Positions 35,123 through 44,089 of a stretch of 64,000 nt of DNA are shown piece by piece (position 1 is the stretch's first letter; each line of letters begins with the position of its first letter). The DNA lies in the NCBI RefSeq assembly GCF_002846205.1, contig NZ_PHKV01000008.1, forward strand, positions 92,794-156,793, in the 5' to 3' direction. This stretch comes from Xanthomonas prunicola (GTDB taxonomy: Bacteria > Pseudomonadota > Gammaproteobacteria > Xanthomonadales > Xanthomonadaceae). The notes under the pieces are model-generated. The model was given only the letters and a program-made list of their open reading frames with translations, did no database searches and had not been told where the DNA came from. The translations under genes were made by a program, and so were the position numbers.

Positions 35123-35387
35123 GCGCCGGTGCCCACAGCGTGGCGGACCGCGCGAACGCATCGGAACCGGCTGCGCGGCCATGGCGCGATGCTGTACCGT
35201 CTCCGGGCCTGCATCCAGGGCGGCGCGTTGCGCGTCTTCGGTGTGCATCTTCACTGATCGACGACGGCGTGATATGCACAGCTATGCGCGCGAGCAAGCG
35301 CGCCGGTCTGGCTGCCGACACTGCGCCACAGCGGGGCAGGCACGTGGCGCTGGTGCAACGTGCTTCTATGGCTTCCGGAATTACCAC

Positions 35388-36269
35388 ATGACTGCTGTCC
35401 TTGCCCACGACGACCACACGCTGCAGGACTTCATCGAGCGCCATCAGCGCCTGTTCGTGCTGACCGGTGCCGGCTGCAGCACCGATTCGGGCATCCCCGA
35501 TTACCGGGATCTGCAAGGCGGCTGGAAGCGTCCACAGCCGGTGACGTTCCAGGCGTTCATGGGCGAGCTGTCCACGCGGCAGCGCTATTGGGCGCGCAGC
35601 CTGGTCGGTTGGCCGCGCTTCGGCTTGGCGCAACCCAATGCCACCCATCACGCGCTCGCTGCGCTGGAGGGGCGTGGCCAGTTAGAAGTGCTGCTCACCC
35701 AGAACGTGGACCGCCTGCATCAGGCCGCCGGTAGCCAGGCGGTGATCGATCTGCATGGTCGGCTCGATGTGGTGCGCTGCATGGGCTGCGAGCGCCGCAT
35801 GCCACGTACCGACTTTCAGCTGCTGCTTGAACAGGCCAATCCCGGTTGGGCAGAGCTGGAGGCCGCGCAGGCGCCCGATGGCGATGCCGATCTGGACGAT
35901 GTGGCCTTCGAGCATTTCGTGGTGCCGCCATGCCCGGCGTGTGGTGGCGTGCTCAAGCCGGATGTGGTGTTCTTCGGCGAGAACGTGCCGCGCGAGCGGG
36001 TGGAGCGTGCATTCGCGCACCTGCAGGCGGCCGACGCGGTGCTGGTGGTGGGTTCGTCGCTGATGGTGTATTCGGGCTTTCGATTCGTGCAGGCCGCTGC
36101 ACGCGATGGTTTGCCGATTGCCGCACTTAACTTTGGACGCACGCGCGCCGACGAACTGCTGACGTTGAAGGTGGAGCAGTCCTGCGCGCAGGCGCTGGCG
36201 TTCCTGCACGGGCCGCCGGACCTGCCGCGTGCACGCAGCGTCAATGACGCCAGTGCGCGTTCTGCATGA
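35388..36269 (+). CDS. cobB: NAD-dependent protein deacylase (sirtuin)
   Basis: 293 residues, SIR2 family, SIRT4-like class II. Motifs: [17 protein letters not shown] (about 23-39), [12 protein letters not shown], the catalytic His in IDLHGRLD, zinc ligands CMGC and CPAC, and [14 protein letters not shown]. It removes acyl groups from lysines or transfers ADP-ribose with NAD in the cytoplasm. Start at [11 protein letters not shown]; upstream in-frame sequence is unconserved. No operon partner evident upstream. Confidence 0.9.
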   Translation: MTAVLAHDDHTLQDFIERHQRLFVLTGAGCSTDSGIPDYRDLQGGWKRPQPVTFQAFMGELSTRQRYWARSLVGWPRFGLAQPNATHHALAALEGRGQLEVLLTQNVDRLHQAAGSQAVIDLHGRLDVVRCMGCERRMPRTDFQLLLEQANPGWAELEAAQAPDGDADLDDVAFEHFVVPPCPACGGVLKPDVVFFGENVPRERVERAFAHLQAADAVLVVGSSLMVYSGFRFVQAAARDGLPIAALNFGRTRADELLTLKVEQSCAQALAFLHGPPDLPRARSVNDASARSA

Positions 36270-36329
36270 CGCAGTGATCCATCGCAGCGGTTGTGCCGGC
36301 GCGCGCGGCGCAGTGCAATAAGCCTCCCC

Positions 36330-37448
36330 GTGTCAGTTGTGGATGCCGCCTTGAGCCAGTTGTTCTCCCCCATCGCCTTCGGCCCGCTTGCGCTCGCCAA
36401 CCGGATTGTCATTGCGCCCATGTGCCAGTACTCGGCGCAGGACGGACGCGCCAGCGATTGGCACCGCATCCACCTGGGCACGTTGTCGCAATCCGGTGCC
36501 GGCCTGCTGATTCTCGAAGCGGCCGCAGTGGTGCCGGAAGGGCGCATCAGCTACGCCGATCTGGGCCTGTATGACGACGCCACCGAGCAGGCCCTGGGTG
36601 AGGTGTTGCAATCGGTACGGGCCTGGTCGCCGATGCCGATCGGCATCCAGCTGGCACATGCCGGCCGCAAGGCCTCGACCGATCTGCCGTGGAAAGGTGG
36701 CGAGGCCATCGCACCCGATCACGCGCACGGCTGGCAGACCGTGTCTGCATCGGCGGTGCCATTCCGCGCAGAGCAGCCGGTGCCGCAAGCACTGGATCAC
36801 GCCGGGATCGATGCCGTGGTTGACGCCTTCGTCGCATCGGCAAAACGCGCCGAGCGACTGGGCCTGGAGTTGATCGAACTGCATGCCGCGCATGGCTATC
36901 TGATGCATCAGTTCCTGTCGCCACTGAGCAACCAGCGCAGCGATGCGTATGGCGGGTCGCTGGAAAATCGCATGCGGCTGACGCTGCGCATCTTCGACGC
37001 GGTGCGTGCGGCCGTGTCGGAAAAAATCGCCCTTGGCGTGCGCATCTCGGCCACCGACTGGGTCGAAGGCGGTTGGGATGTGCAGCAGAGCATCGCCTTG
37101 TCGAAGGCGCTAGATGCACGCGGTGCGCAGTACATCCACGTTTCCAGCGGAGGGCTCGATCCGCGGCAGCAGATTCCGCTGCAGGCGGGCTATCAAATTC
37201 CGTTCGCGCAGGAGATTCGCGCGCAGGTGAGCACGCCGGTGATTGGCGTGGGCTTGATCACCGAGCCGGCGCAGGCCGAAGCGATTCTGCAAGAAGGCCA
37301 GGCCGATGCGATCGCGCTGGCGCGTGGCATCCTGTACGACCCGCGCTGGCCGTGGCATGCCGCCGCAGCACTGGGCGCGTCGGTGACTCCGGCCCCACAA
37401 TATCTGCGCTGCGAACCGCGCGATGCGCGTGGCGTGTTCGCCAATTGA
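36330..37448 (+). CDS. Old Yellow Enzyme-family NADH:flavin oxidoreductase (XenA/YqjM-like)
   Basis: About 372 residues, FMN-binding TIM barrel of the thermophilic-like/XenA class: [11 protein letters not shown] with the redox-tuning Cys, [38 protein letters not shown] and GVGLITEP. Reduces activated alkenes and nitro compounds. No ATG start is available near the conserved N-terminus; GTG at 36330, GTG at 36339 or TTG at 36351 are candidates, the last giving MSQLFSPI as in XenA. The next gene starts 37 bases downstream on the same strand. Confidence 0.85.
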   Translation: MSVVDAALSQLFSPIAFGPLALANRIVIAPMCQYSAQDGRASDWHRIHLGTLSQSGAGLLILEAAAVVPEGRISYADLGLYDDATEQALGEVLQSVRAWSPMPIGIQLAHAGRKASTDLPWKGGEAIAPDHAHGWQTVSASAVPFRAEQPVPQALDHAGIDAVVDAFVASAKRAERLGLELIELHAAHGYLMHQFLSPLSNQRSDAYGGSLENRMRLTLRIFDAVRAAVSEKIALGVRISATDWVEGGWDVQQSIALSKALDARGAQYIHVSSGGLDPRQQIPLQAGYQIPFAQEIRAQVSTPVIGVGLITEPAQAEAILQEGQADAIALARGILYDPRWPWHAAAALGASVTPAPQYLRCEPRDARGVFAN

Positions 37449-37485
37449 TCCACACCCCTGACGTCATACCGAACAAGGACAACGC

Positions 37486-38364
37486 ATGCCGATAGGATTT
37501 CTGGGCTTGGGCACGATGGGCCTGCCGATGGCGCACAACCTGCTGCGTGGCGGATTCGAACTGAGCGTATGGAACCGTTCGCCCGAACGCGCCCAGCCGC
37601 TACGCGACGCTGGCGCCACGGTGGTGGAGCAACCGCTCGACGCTGCGCACGGCCCGTTGCTGTTTTCGATGCTGGCCGACGACAGTGCAGTGCGCCAGAC
37701 CTTGCTGGAGCGCGGCGTGCTGGACGCGCTGCCGGCGGGCAGCGTGCACGTCAACATGGCCACCATTTCGGTCGCGCTGGCGCATGAATTGACCGCGCTG
37801 CATGCCGAGCGCGGTGTGGCCTATGTGGCCGCGCCGGTGCTTGGGCGCGTGGATGTGGCCGAAGCCGGCAAGCTCAATATTCTGGCGGGCGGCGATGAAG
37901 CCGCAGTGGCGCGGGTGCAGCCGATGTTCGATGTGCTGGGGCAAACGACCTGGCACATCGGTCGCGCACCGGAGCAGGCCAATGCAGTGAAGCTGGCCGC
38001 CAACTTCTGCCTGGCCAGCGCCATCGGGGCGATGGCAGAAGCCAGCGCGCTGGCACGCGGCCATGGCGTGGATGCCACGCAGTTTCTGGGCATGCTCACC
38101 AGCACCTTGTTCGCCGCGCCCGCCTACCAGGGCTATGGCCGCCTGATCATGCAGCGCGCGTACCTGCCCGCCGGCTTCACTGCCACGCTGGGTCGCAAGG
38201 ATGTGGACCTGGCCATCCAGGCTGGTGCCGACAAGCAGGTGCCGATGCCGTTGGGCGAAGTGCTGCGCGCCGGCCTGGACGAGGCCATCGCGCATGGCGA
38301 CGGCAACGCAGACTGGGCGGTACTGGCAGAAGTCTCGGCACGGCGGGCGGGGCAGGTTGCCTGA
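37486..38364 (+). CDS. 3-hydroxyisobutyrate dehydrogenase-family oxidoreductase
   Basis: 292 residues, beta-hydroxyacid dehydrogenase fold. The cofactor motif GFLGLGTMGLPMAHNLL is at residues 4-20, followed by WNRSPERAQPL, which favours NADP. The catalytic Lys lies in NAVKLAANFCL (about 166-176). GLYR-type (glyoxylate/succinate semialdehyde reductase) members look alike, so the substrate is open. Probably cotranscribed with the Old Yellow Enzyme gene. Confidence 0.85.
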   Translation: MPIGFLGLGTMGLPMAHNLLRGGFELSVWNRSPERAQPLRDAGATVVEQPLDAAHGPLLFSMLADDSAVRQTLLERGVLDALPAGSVHVNMATISVALAHELTALHAERGVAYVAAPVLGRVDVAEAGKLNILAGGDEAAVARVQPMFDVLGQTTWHIGRAPEQANAVKLAANFCLASAIGAMAEASALARGHGVDATQFLGMLTSTLFAAPAYQGYGRLIMQRAYLPAGFTATLGRKDVDLAIQAGADKQVPMPLGEVLRAGLDEAIAHGDGNADWAVLAEVSARRAGQVA

Positions 38365-38387
38365 TCGCCCTGCCGCAACGCGGATGT

Positions 38388-38531
38388 AGAGCGGCTATCA
38401 GAACGTAGCGCGCAGTCGTCAAGTGGGCGTGGACGGCGCGCTCAGAGCCGCAGGGTACGAGGAGTACATGCCGATTCCGAGCACAGGCCACGCCGCCTGG
38501 CGGTTGCGCCGTCGTTTTGTTGGCTGCTCTT
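38388..38531. repeat. dispersed inverted-repeat element, copy 3
   Basis: About 144 bases, ends AGAGCGGCTATCA and TTGTTGGCTGCTCTT, core GTACATGCCGATTCCGAGCA shared with the copies at 17702 and 21775. Non-coding. Confidence 0.75.
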
Positions 38532-38648
38532 CGCCCTGCGCAAGGCACTTCGCTTCAACGCACGACAGGCCATGGCTTGCTCACCTAAACATGCAGCAGA
38601 CCTTCTAAAATGGCGGCCCGTGACAGCCGCCGCTCCAGGGAGGATGCG

Positions 38649-38726
38649 ATGCGACACCTGCATATCACGCTCGGTTCGACCGAGCGCATACCGCGCGCAC
38701 TGGCGTGCGCCGGTGACACACGATGA
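38649..38726 (+). CDS. possible 25-residue leader ORF
   Basis: MRHLHITLGSTERIPRALAC and five more residues, preceded by a strong ribosome site (AGGGAGG) and overlapping the next start as ATGA. The following gene has no ribosome site of its own, so this mini-ORF may serve to couple translation. Whether the peptide has a role is unknown. Confidence 0.4.
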   Translation: MRHLHITLGSTERIPRALACAGDTR

Positions 38727-39115
38727 CCGACGCTCCGGCCATCGCCCAAGGCCCGGTAGGCCCGGACCATCCCGAGCACCCGGACCACTCTCTGTTCGCA
38801 CAGATCCGCGAAGCGGTGAGCGTGCTCGATGCCGAGTTGGGCAAGCCTGTCGATGACGCGAGCGAGCGCATGGTGGCGCGTCTGCTGCCGCTGGCCAAGC
38901 AGCATGGCTTCGATCAGGTGGACTACGTGGTGCTCAGTCGCCACCTGGGCGAAGTCGGCGAGAATGTGTTCCTGGTGCGTGGCGAGCTGTCCGATCCGGC
39001 GCATCTGCGTGCGCACATCACCACGCAGGAAGCCATGGAGACATCGGTGGACGCGTCGCTTGCGCAGCTGGAGGAGATCAACCGGCGGCTGATGCTGCGT
39101 TTGCCGCCGCGCTGA
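38723..39115 (+). CDS. stand-alone XVIPCD protein, candidate type IV secretion effector
   Basis: 130 residues. Almost the whole chain (about 18-115) reads as the Xanthomonas VirD4-interacting protein conserved domain: DHSLFAQIREAVSVLDAELG, SERMVARLLPLAK, VDYVVLSRH, then VFLVRGELSDPAHLRAHITT and a Gln/Leu-rich end (SLAQLEEI). In known effectors this domain sits at the C-terminus behind a toxin domain and is recognised by VirD4 of the bacteria-killing type IV system. Here no toxin domain precedes it, so it may be a relic, an adaptor or a decoy. No immunity gene is recognisable next to it. Confidence 0.72.
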   Translation: MTDAPAIAQGPVGPDHPEHPDHSLFAQIREAVSVLDAELGKPVDDASERMVARLLPLAKQHGFDQVDYVVLSRHLGEVGENVFLVRGELSDPAHLRAHITTQEAMETSVDASLAQLEEINRRLMLRLPPR

Positions 39116-39283
39116 GGGGCGTGCACCGGGTCGTGCATGCGCTCGCGCTGCGCGATCGATCACAGCATCACGCATCAGCACAGTGCAGGTCGTGCAGCAA
39201 GCAAGTAACGCAATAACGACACCCCGGCCAAAACCTGCCGCGCCGCACACAGGAGTTTCGCGCCTGTTCGCACTGCAAAGGTT

Positions 39284-39306
39284 ACCGACGCAAGCACTGC
39301 GTCGGT
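39284..39306 (+). promoter_or_regulatory. hairpin just upstream of purU
   Basis: Perfect 9-base stem, ACCGACGCA with TGCGTCGGT around a 5-base loop, ending 30 bases before the purU ATG. It is not followed by a T-run, so a leader or operator structure is more likely than a terminator. Confidence 0.4.
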
Positions 39307-39335
39307 GATGTCACGTATTGGCTATCATTGCGTCA

Positions 39336-40187
39336 ATGCGCTCCGACTACATTCTCACGCTGTCCTGCCCCGACCGCACCGGTATCGTCTATCGCGTGAC
39401 CGGGCTGCTGTTCGATCTGGCCTGCAACATCCTCGACGCGCAGCAATTCGGCGACGAGGAAAGCGGGCGGTTCTTTTTGCGCGTGCATTTCGAAAAAACG
39501 CCGTCAACCGATATCGCCAGCCTGGAACAGCAGTTTTCGGTGTTGGCGGGCGCGTTCCAGATGCAATGGCAGTTGCACGACGCGCGTCGCCGCGCGCGGT
39601 TGCTGGTGCTGGTGAGCAAGCAGGGCCACTGTCTCAACGACCTGCTGTTCCGCACCCATAGCCGGCAACTGCCTGTGGAGATCGTCGCAGTGGTCTCCAA
39701 CCACGCCGATTTCGCACCGCTGGCCGCGTCCTACGGCGTCGACTTCCATCATCTGCCGGTGAGCGCAGACACGCGCGCCGAACAGGAAGCGCAGCTGCTC
39801 GCCCTGGTCGACGACCTGCACATCGATCTGGTGGTGCTGGCGCGCTACATGCAGATTCTCTCGCCAGGCCTGTGTCGCGCGCTGGCTGGGCGCGCGATCA
39901 ATATCCATCACAGCTTCCTGCCCAGCTTCAAGGGTGCGCAGCCTTACCACCAGGCGCACGCGCGTGGGGTCAAGATCATCGGCGCCACCGCGCACTATGT
40001 CACCGAAGATCTGGACGAAGGTCCGATCATCGAACAGGACGTCGCCCGCGTGGATCACGCCATGACTCCGCGCGACCTGGTGCGCCTGGGCAGCGACACC
40101 GAATCGTTGGTGCTCGCACGCGCGGTGCGTCGCCATGTCGAACATCGCATCCTGCTCAATGGGCACCGCACTGTGGTGTTTCGCTGA
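39336..40187 (+). CDS. purU: formyltetrahydrofolate deformylase
   Basis: 283 residues. N-terminal ACT domain (ILTLSCPDRTGIVYRVTGLL, about 5-80), then a formyl-hydrolase domain with EIVAVVSNHADF, VVLARYMQILS, NIHHSFLPSFKGAQPYHQAH and a catalytic Asp in EDLDEGPIIEQ. It hydrolyses 10-formyl-THF to THF and formate, supplying formate for purine synthesis and balancing the one-carbon pool. The ATG at 39336 is preferred to a TTG six codons upstream. Confidence 0.93.
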   Translation: MRSDYILTLSCPDRTGIVYRVTGLLFDLACNILDAQQFGDEESGRFFLRVHFEKTPSTDIASLEQQFSVLAGAFQMQWQLHDARRRARLLVLVSKQGHCLNDLLFRTHSRQLPVEIVAVVSNHADFAPLAASYGVDFHHLPVSADTRAEQEAQLLALVDDLHIDLVVLARYMQILSPGLCRALAGRAINIHHSFLPSFKGAQPYHQAHARGVKIIGATAHYVTEDLDEGPIIEQDVARVDHAMTPRDLVRLGSDTESLVLARAVRRHVEHRILLNGHRTVVFR

Positions 40188-40336
40188 GGCGTGGATGCTG
40201 TGCGGATGACGCTGGCTGCGCATCCGCCTGGATCCGGTTAGATCTCTGCGCATTTGCACGCCGGGAAGCGTCCGTAGCGTCGCTGCGTGCTATGGTCCGC
40301 CGGTCCTTTCGAACTCATCGATGAGTGCGATGTGGT

Positions 40337-40666
40337 ATGACAACGCTAAAGCGCAACCTGCTAAGAGCAGCCTCATGCCTGCACGTTGTTGTGGCAGGTT
40401 GGTGTTTTCTTGCGGCATGGTATGCACCGGACGGCTGCCTGGATCAGGGTGGCAGCTTCGACGATGTGGCATGGAAATGCAGCGCTACAGATGACCATCC
40501 TTATATGGACATCCACGCCGATCAGTTTGTGTCTTTCTGGCAATTGCTAGCCAGCGTTGTGGCGGCGCTTCTATTGCTCGTCCGTCCAGCTTCGGTGCTG
40601 CAACGATGCCGTCCAGCGTCGTCTGGATGCGTCACAAGCTCTGCATGCCTGATCGATACACCTTGA
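40337..40666 (+). CDS. small membrane protein of unknown function
   Basis: 109 residues with two hydrophobic segments (about 9-25, AASCLHVVVAGWCFLAAWY, and about 66-82, WQLLASVVAALLLLV). The central loop CLDQGGSFDDVAWKC has two Cys that could pair outside the cytoplasm. First of three short genes reading the same way with 7-34 base spacing. Not recognised. Confidence 0.5.
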   Translation: MTTLKRNLLRAASCLHVVVAGWCFLAAWYAPDGCLDQGGSFDDVAWKCSATDDHPYMDIHADQFVSFWQLLASVVAALLLLVRPASVLQRCRPASSGCVTSSACLIDTP

Positions 40667-40673
40667 GGGTCGC

Positions 40674-41155
40674 ATGACACGGATTTTCAACTGGATACTG
40701 ATTGTCACCCTAGTCGGAACCGGTACAGCGGTGTTTGCACAAGCGCCTCCTTTCGAGCATGCCGTCAACGCGTTTGGCGGTTTGCTGACCGGTACTGATC
40801 ACGGGAATGGATAGGCCGTCTCCAATTCACCGAAGCTACTGGAGAAACTCGGTCGCTTCTTGAAGAAAACGTGCTTGGTATTATCGAGAACGCGCACGGC
40901 ATCTTCGTGTTCAGCGGCTTGCTCCACTTGGGTCTGAATGAGGGGGCGCTCTATGCGGTCGGGCGGAATGAGCGCGGTGTTGTCACCGCACGGCAGGTCA
41001 GTCGCCTTCCCGGAGCGCCTAGTCAAATACACCTGCGATCGGATGACAGGACAAGTTTCCTAGTATTTACCGGAAAATTTGATGCGCAGCAGCAGGAGAT
41101 TTACGAGTGCTATTTCCTTGCCGGCGATGCGGTCAGTCGTGGATCTGGATGCTGA
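40674..41155 (+). pseudogene. frameshifted small exported protein gene
   Basis: The first frame gives a signal peptide (MTRIFNWILIVTLVGTGTAV, cleavage after VFA) and stops at 40814 after 46 residues. A second frame then continues without a start from about 40799: SREWIGRLQFTEATGETRSL through GALYAVGRNERGVV to GDAVSRGSGC at 41155. The two parts join if one frameshift occurs near 40795-40812, giving a protein of about 160 residues. Family unknown. Lies between two small exported or membrane protein genes. Confidence 0.6.
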
Positions 41156-41189
41156 CGGTTTCAAGCTAGTACGCATAAGGTGTCACCTT

Positions 41190-41552
41190 ATGTACGCACG
41201 AAAGACATTGCGGCGTCTGGCCGTCTGCCTGGCGTTGGCAGGCAGCGCATATTCAGCGGTGGCGGCAGTCAAGCCCATGGTTCCCCAGACTGAAAGCGAA
41301 TGCACTGCCAAAGGTGGGGCATGGACAACTCTTGGCTTGCCGGCTCCCGACAAGCCGAAGGTCTGCGATCTGAAGGCGGCCGATTCAGGCCGCAGATGTA
41401 CCGACTCCATCCAGTGCGAGGGTGAATGCCTCGCTCCACCATCCGCACGGGTCGGCGCGCGTGCGCACGGGCGGTGCTCGACGTATCTGTCCAACTTTGG
41501 CAATGTGCGCCGCGTCAGCGACGGCATCGTCGAGACCCTGCATGTCGAATGA
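41190..41552 (+). CDS. small exported Cys-rich protein
   Basis: 120 residues. Signal peptide MYARKTLRRLAVCLALAGSA with cleavage around AVAAV; the mature chain has about six Cys (ECTAKGGAW, VCDLKAADSGRRC, QCEGECL, RCSTYL), suggesting disulfides in the periplasm. AAGGTG lies 8-9 bases before the ATG. CTAKGGAWTTLG-like segments occur in small periplasmic proteins of Xanthomonadaceae. Function unknown. Confidence 0.6.
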   Translation: MYARKTLRRLAVCLALAGSAYSAVAAVKPMVPQTESECTAKGGAWTTLGLPAPDKPKVCDLKAADSGRRCTDSIQCEGECLAPPSARVGARAHGRCSTYLSNFGNVRRVSDGIVETLHVE

Positions 41553-41713
41553 GCTTGCAGCGACCTGCTCAGGCCCACTGCGCTGGGTAGGAGCCTGTAC
41601 AGCAAGGCAATCGTCTTGCCGCAGAGAGCGTCGATCGGCCTGAAAGACAGTCCCGCTTAGTGCAGGGATGGATTCAATCAGCTAGCGTCAGCCCAGATCG
41701 CATCGGCTGCACC

Positions 41714-43675
41714 TTACCTCGCCGCGTTGGCATTCATCACCGCATTGCGGTTGGCGTCCAGATACTGCGCGGGGTCGCGCATGCCGGTGGTGTGGCATTG
41801 GCCGGTGGTATGGCCGAGATTGACGCCGCCCGGCAGCTGCGCGTTGACCTGCTCCACAACGCCGTCTTCGGGGTCGTTCAAGACAAGGTCCGAGGCAGCG
41901 TTGCAGTAGTCGTTGGTGTACCACTTCTTGCTCTTGGCGAACGAGGTGGTGTAGTAGTTGACCTTGGCGCGTGCGTCGGCCGGAATGCCGGCCAGCCAGG
42001 CCTTGGCGCCGTCGTAGGTCATGTCGGTGTTGGTACCGCAGCCCACACCGAACCATGAACCTGCCGTGGCCAGGACGCCGGCCATATTGGTGCCCTGATA
42101 CGGCGTGCCCACCGATTGCATGACCCGCCCGCCGGTCGCGTTATCCAGCCCGCTCCAGTAGTAGGTGTACAGGTGCAGCGCAACCATACCGCCCTGGCTA
42201 TGCGCCACCGTGGAGAACGACGACCACTGGCTGGCGAACTGCGCCAGTCGCTGCGCGAACTGGTCGTTGCTGCGATTTTGTTTGGGATCCAAAAATGTCG
42301 ATGCATTAGTGAATTGCGCCTGTGGCCATACACCGGTGGAGCAATAGCCGTGCACCAGCACCAACTGCGAGCCGGCGGCCTGTGGCTGCGCCGTCGCCAT
42401 CGTGGAGGCCAACGCCGTCGGGCGCGGGCCCTTGCGCATGCTTTCGTCGATCGCAGTGCTGGCACGCGCGAGACTGGCGCGTCGCAACGCAGGCACCTGC
42501 AACGGCAGCGTGGCGGCCTGCACCAGCGGAATGTAATGGTCCGGGTCTTCGATGCGCAGGCTACGCAGCGTAAACGGCGCACGCGCACCGGCGCGCGCAA
42601 TCCAGCGTTCGTCCAGGCTCAATGGCAGCTGGCCTTGTTGGGGTGTCAGCATGCCGCCGATCCACGCCACCGGTATGTCCTTGCCCTTGGCATCGGTGCC
42701 CCACACCTGGGCGAACACCCGATAGTGCGACGGTGCGTTGCCGCGTGCGGCCACCGGCAGTGCAATCCTCAGCCGTGTGCCTTCGGCAGCGCGTGCGTCA
42801 AGCGCATTGCCGAGTAAACGCAAGGAGGTATCCAGCACCGGCACCACATGCTCGCTGGTACGCACGAAAGGTTGCCCAGCCTGGTCATGCCCACGTACGA
42901 TCACCTGCGCAATCCAGGTGCCTTCGCTGGTCGGCTGGAACGTGCCGCCGTACACACCATCGCCAGCGGCGCCGTCGTCATGCTTGCCGTCATCGGCCAT
43001 CGGCAGGTTGCGGATGCTGCCTTGTGGATCAATCACGCGCAGGCTTGCTTCGTCGATCTTCCCGGCCTGCGCAGCCAACAGCGTGGCGCCGCGTGCGTCG
43101 TTGCCACTCAACAGCGCATTGAGCGTGAGCGACTGGCCAACCTGTCGCTGGCGATTGCGCAGGTACGAAGCGAGCTGCGTACGCCCATCGCCTTCCATCA
43201 GCACATAGCCGCGCTGCGCGACCGACGAGGCCGACTGCAGCGTCAGCGACCAGTTGCCATTTTGTGCGGACTCCACGGCGTAGCGCATGCCCTTGGTGCC
43301 GCTCTCGGCGATGCCCAGCAGCGTGCGTTGCGCTTGGAGCGGCGTTGCCACGGCGGCGGTGCGTGCGCCAGCAACTGCAGGTGCAGTTACTGTCGCATCC
43401 CAAGCCTGATCGCCAGACAACACCATAAAGCGCAGGTGGCCATTTTCCACCGGCAAACTGCCCTGCCAACGCGCGGATTGACCGGCAGGCGCAAGTTCAA
43501 CTGGCAGTAGCGCACTCTTGGAAAAGATCGCCGACTCGGCTGGATCTGGCGCACGCATCTGCTCGAACTCTTCCGGTGGGCCAGCCAATTGCTTGGGCTG
43601 CAACTCGGCCGCAGCGAGTGGCGCAGACAGCAGCGAGAGGGAGCACAACAGCGACAATAGCGACGGCTTCGGCAT
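41714..43675 (-). CDS. exported lipase-like protein with alpha/beta hydrolase domain
   Basis: 653 residues. The start at 43675 gives a signal peptide (MPKPSLLSLLCSLSLLSAPL, cleavage near AAAE); an ATG 33 bases upstream is less likely. Residues about 190-290 form a beta-sandwich-like part with ADDGKHDDGAAGDGVYGGTF, a calcium-binding-like stretch. The C-terminal domain has LVLVHGYCSTGVWP, the nucleophile in TVAHSQGGMVALH and a late acid/His region. Related proteins in Stenotrophomonas and Xanthomonas carry the name conditioned medium factor; the activity is unproven. Probably secreted or periplasmic. Confidence 0.72.
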   Translation of the reverse strand: MPKPSLLSLLCSLSLLSAPLAAAELQPKQLAGPPEEFEQMRAPDPAESAIFSKSALLPVELAPAGQSARWQGSLPVENGHLRFMVLSGDQAWDATVTAPAVAGARTAAVATPLQAQRTLLGIAESGTKGMRYAVESAQNGNWSLTLQSASSVAQRGYVLMEGDGRTQLASYLRNRQRQVGQSLTLNALLSGNDARGATLLAAQAGKIDEASLRVIDPQGSIRNLPMADDGKHDDGAAGDGVYGGTFQPTSEGTWIAQVIVRGHDQAGQPFVRTSEHVVPVLDTSLRLLGNALDARAAEGTRLRIALPVAARGNAPSHYRVFAQVWGTDAKGKDIPVAWIGGMLTPQQGQLPLSLDERWIARAGARAPFTLRSLRIEDPDHYIPLVQAATLPLQVPALRRASLARASTAIDESMRKGPRPTALASTMATAQPQAAGSQLVLVHGYCSTGVWPQAQFTNASTFLDPKQNRSNDQFAQRLAQFASQWSSFSTVAHSQGGMVALHLYTYYWSGLDNATGGRVMQSVGTPYQGTNMAGVLATAGSWFGVGCGTNTDMTYDGAKAWLAGIPADARAKVNYYTTSFAKSKKWYTNDYCNAASDLVLNDPEDGVVEQVNAQLPGGVNLGHTTGQCHTTGMRDPAQYLDANRNAVMNANAAR

Positions 43676-44089
43676 GGCGAGATCTCTCGGTGAGCGTTGC
43701 AGAAACAATGCCCTCGCGCAGGGCTACGACATCGGATGCAGCGCTCCCTTGCCGTGATTGCCAACCATCATGCCGCGCTCCTGTGACAAGTCTGCTGGGC
43801 GCTGCACTCCCTCACGTGCGGTAAGCGCTCGGTAGAAACACACAGCCTATGAGCAGGATCGCGCACGAGACGTGCTTCCAGAGAAGACAGGGGCGGCGAA
43901 CGATGCCGCCCTCACGTTTCCACTCTCTTTGCGAATGCCGCCGCAGTGGACAGCATGCCTTGGCCAACGCTGCATGCAGCGCACTCAGCGTCTCTCATCC
44001 TTGCAGGCCTTGCCATTGCCTGATAACCCGAGCATTCGCGGTGTGACAGTCTCAAGCCACTGTTGATTGGCAGACGGCACGACTGTGCC
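43676..44089. other. gene-free interval upstream of the lipase-like gene
   Basis: 414 bases between two minus-strand genes. No gene, hairpin with a T-run, or repeat was recognised. It should contain the promoter of the lipase-like gene. Confidence 0.55.
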
